The notes beneath the pieces are model-generated. The model was given only the letters and a program-made list of their open reading frames with translations, had not been told where the DNA came from and ran no database searches. This document shows positions 6,803 through 8,767 of a stretch of 8,767 nt of DNA, piece by piece. The translations under genes and the position numbers were made by a program. How positions within the stretch are numbered: position 1 is the first letter of the stretch; every line of letters begins with the position of its first letter. This DNA comes from Gammaproteobacteria bacterium (lineage in GTDB: Bacteria > Pseudomonadota > Gammaproteobacteria > UWMA-0217): positions 1-8,767 of the forward strand of contig JALVPS010000468.1 of the NCBI GenBank assembly GCA_027031685.1, written 5' to 3'.

Positions 6803-8142
6803 GCGCCCGCCATGAGGGCCTCGATGTCCTCCGGCCGCTTGACCAGCCCCTCGGTGAGCACCTCGCTGCCCTCCTTCGTCACCAACACGTCGTCCTCGAT
6901 GCGGATGCCGATGCCCTGGAAACGCTTGGGCACGTCCTTGCTGCCGGGGGCGATGTACAGGCCTGGCTCCACGGTCATGACCATGCCCGGCTCCAGCACG
7001 CGCCACTCCTCGCCCACCTTGTAGTCGCCCACATCGTGCACGTCCAGCCCCAGCCAGTGGCCGGTGCGGTGCATGTAGAAGCGGCGGTAGGCGCCGTCCT
7101 TGATGAGCGTGGCGGGCTTGCCCTTGAGCAGGCCCAGCTCGATGAGGCCGCGGGTGAGCACGCGCACGGCGGCGTTGTGCGGGTCGTTCCAGTGGTTGCC
7201 GGGCACCACCTGCTCGATGGCCGCCTGCTGGGCGGCCAGCACCAGCTCGTACAGCTCGCGCTGGGCCGGGCTGTAGCGGCCGTTGACGGGGAAGGTGCGC
7301 GTCACGTCGCTGGCGTAGCCGCAGTACTCGGCGCCGGCGTCGATGAGCAGCAGGTCGCCGTCGCGCAGCGGGGCGCTGTTCTCCGTGTAGTGCAGGATAC
7401 AGCCGTTCTCGCCGCCGCCGACGATGGACGGGTAGGCCGGCTCGCAACCGTGGCGGCGGAAGGTGTGCAGCAGCTCGGCCTCCACCTCGAACTCGTAGCG
7501 CCCCGGGGCGGTGGCCCGCATGGCGCGCCGGTGGGCCTCGACGGTGATGCGCGCCGCCTCGCGCATGAGGCGCAGCTCGGAGCGCGACTTGTACAGCCGC
7601 ATGTCGTGCAACAGGAATTCCAGGTCGATGAACTCGTGCGGCGCGCTGGCCCCGCTGCGCACCTTGCGCCGCAGCTGGTTCACCCAGTCCATGAGGCGCC
7701 GGTCGAAGGCGGCGTCCTTGCCCATGGTGTAGTAGAGCCGCGCGCGGTGCTCCAGCAGGCCGGGCAGGATGTCGTCGATGTCGCCGATGGGGAAGGCGTC
7801 GTCGGCGCCGTAGCGTGCCACCGCCCCCTCGGGGCCGGCGCGACGGCCGTGCCAGGTCTCCTTGTCGGCGTCGCGCTCACGGCAGAACAGCAGGTACTCG
7901 CCCTGCTGGCGGCCGGGTATGAACACCGCCACCGCCTCCGGCTCGGGGAAGTCGGTCAGGTACAGGAAGTCGCTGTCCTGGCGGAAGGGGTACTCCACGT
8001 CGCGGTTGCGGAGGCACTCGTGGGCGGCGGGCAGGATGGCGATGGCGTCCTCGCCCATGGCGCGCATGAGCTGGCGGCGGCGGCGCTTCAGCTCGCTGGC
8101 CGGCAGCCGCCGCGGGGCGGTGATCTTGCGGATGCGGGTCAT
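6799..8142 (-). CDS. pepP: Xaa-Pro aminopeptidase P
   Basis: This 447-aa cytoplasmic metallopeptidase removes an N-terminal residue that precedes proline. It has the N-terminal AMP_N domain (about 10-150, with RNRDVEYPFRQDSDFLYLTDF at 46-66) and a C-terminal pita-bread catalytic domain. The dinuclear Mn ligands can be placed: Asp268 (LLIDAGAEY), Asp279 (YASDVTRTFPVNG), His362 (TGHWLGLDVHDVG), Glu392 (MTVEPGLYI) and Glu416 (GIRIEDDVLVT). His251 in HYTEN and His369 are also conserved. The length is normal for PepP (about 440). The ATG at 8142 is 5 nt after the ygfB stop; the frame extends further but only as a shadow of ygfB. pepP stands before ubiH in E. coli too, although no functional link with ubiquinone synthesis is established. 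Confidence 0.95.
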   Translation of the reverse strand: MTRIRKITAPRRLPASELKRRRRQLMRAMGEDAIAILPAAHECLRNRDVEYPFRQDSDFLYLTDFPEPEAVAVFIPGRQQGEYLLFCRERDADKETWHGRRAGPEGAVARYGADDAFPIGDIDDILPGLLEHRARLYYTMGKDAAFDRRLMDWVNQLRRKVRSGASAPHEFIDLEFLLHDMRLYKSRSELRLMREAARITVEAHRRAMRATAPGRYEFEVEAELLHTFRRHGCEPAYPSIVGGGENGCILHYTENSAPLRDGDLLLIDAGAEYCGYASDVTRTFPVNGRYSPAQRELYELVLAAQQAAIEQVVPGNHWNDPHNAAVRVLTRGLIELGLLKGKPATLIKDGAYRRFYMHRTGHWLGLDVHDVGDYKVGEEWRVLEPGMVMTVEPGLYIAPGSKDVPKRFQGIGIRIEDDVLVTKEGSEVLTEGLVKRPEDIEALMAGA

Positions 8143-8147
8143 GGCGG

Positions 8148-8726
8148 TCAGTGGACGTGCGGGGCGGCGCGCACCGGTTGCAGCTCCTCCTGGGCCAGCA
8201 GCGTGCCCATGCGCAGGTATTCCAGCACATCGGCATAGATGGCCTCGGCATCCTCGCTCTCGCGCGCCTCGAACTCGGTGCGGGCGATGGTGCGGCAGTC
8301 CTCGATGAACGAGGCGGTGTCCTCCGGCAGGTCGCGGAAGTCGGTCAGCCCGGCCGCCGCCAGCCCGTACAGCAGGCCGCTGGCCCAGGCGCGCACCGCC
8401 TCCAGGCGCTGCTGCAGGGGCGCCTCGTCGGGCGGCAGCAGCAGGCGCAGGCCCAGCGCCGGGTCCTGCAGCTGGCCGCGGGTGACGGCGTGCATGTCGC
8501 GCAGCATCTGCTCCGCCTCGCCCACCAGCAGGTCGCCCGGCGCCACCTCGCCCAGCACCTGCCCCACCAGCACGTCGGCGCTGGCCGTGGCGTCCTTCAC
8601 CAGCAGGCCACACAGCAGGCCGTGCACCTCGGCCGCCGAGTGCACCGCGCCGGCGCGCGCCAGGGCCTGGTCCAGGGCGTCGTGGGCGGGCAGTTCACAG
8701 GGCGTGGTGACAGCGTCGGCGGCCAT
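8148..8726 (-). CDS. ygfB: YgfB/UPF0149 family protein
   Basis: This 192-aa protein has the size and position of E. coli YgfB, an all-helical protein of the UPF0149/YecA-like family. Visible features are the N-terminal AAEVHGLLCGLLVKD (about 31-45), a middle WASGLLYGLAAAGL (near 113-126) and the C-terminal EDAEAIYADVLEYLRMGTLL (about 157-176), which is the family's most conserved part. There is no signal peptide or membrane segment. The biochemical role is not established generally; in Pseudomonas aeruginosa YgfB has been reported to affect ampDh3 expression and beta-lactam resistance. The ATG at 8726 gives a full-length product but has no clear Shine-Dalgarno. It is the first gene of the ygfB-pepP-ubiH-ubiI block, as in E. 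coli. The 41 nt left upstream show no promoter I can support. Confidence 0.9.
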   Translation of the reverse strand: MAADAVTTPCELPAHDALDQALARAGAVHSAAEVHGLLCGLLVKDATASADVLVGQVLGEVAPGDLLVGEAEQMLRDMHAVTRGQLQDPALGLRLLLPPDEAPLQQRLEAVRAWASGLLYGLAAAGLTDFRDLPEDTASFIEDCRTIARTEFEARESEDAEAIYADVLEYLRMGTLLAQEELQPVRAAPHVH

Positions 8727-8767
8727 GGCGAGTACCGGTTGGGGCGGGGATGGAAAAACGGCGGGGC

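Noticed and set aside
8727..8767. A promoter for ygfB in the last 41 nt
   Set aside because: Apart from a short T-run on the minus strand, no paired -35/-10 elements are visible and the region is cut by the window edge.

Overview
The window is a compact, GC-rich stretch of bacterial chromosome in which every gene lies on the minus strand, so transcription runs from high to low coordinates. The gene order ygfB-pepP-ubiH-ubiI-gcvT-gcvH-gcvP is the one found in Escherichia coli and other gammaproteobacteria. High GC, a P-protein split into two subunits (gcvPA/gcvPB) and this synteny suggest a gammaproteobacterium outside the enterics, plausibly of the Chromatiales/Ectothiorhodospiraceae type. 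The lineage is inferred, not proven by the sequence.

Upstream block (8726 down to 4356): a UPF0149/YgfB protein, Xaa-Pro aminopeptidase PepP, and two paralogous FAD-dependent ubiquinone-biosynthesis hydroxylases, UbiH and UbiI. The genes are packed as one operon: 5 nt separate ygfB and pepP, and pepP/ubiH and ubiH/ubiI each overlap by 4 nt (ATGA). A GC-rich imperfect inverted repeat covers the ubiI stop codon.

Control region (about 4355 down to 4038, the only long gap): a candidate sigma70-type promoter, a perfect 7-bp hairpin at the start of the leader, then a tandem glycine riboswitch with two aptamers. After it come three complementary 5-nt arms that could form two mutually exclusive hairpins ahead of gcvT.

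Downstream block (4037 down to 1): the glycine cleavage operon gcvT (T-protein), gcvH (lipoyl carrier), gcvPA (P-protein subunit 1), tpx (thiol peroxidase) and gcvPB (P-protein subunit 2, cut by the window edge). When glycine is abundant, the riboswitch probably raises expression of the enzymes that split glycine into CO2, ammonia and methylene-tetrahydrofolate. The L-protein (lpd) is not in the window.

The most unusual point is the thiol peroxidase gene between the genes for the two halves of the P-protein, where it would be co-transcribed under glycine control. No mobile elements, tRNA or rRNA genes, or CRISPR arrays were seen. No wholly unknown system is evident; the points worth a second look are the tpx insertion and the structure of the riboswitch leader.
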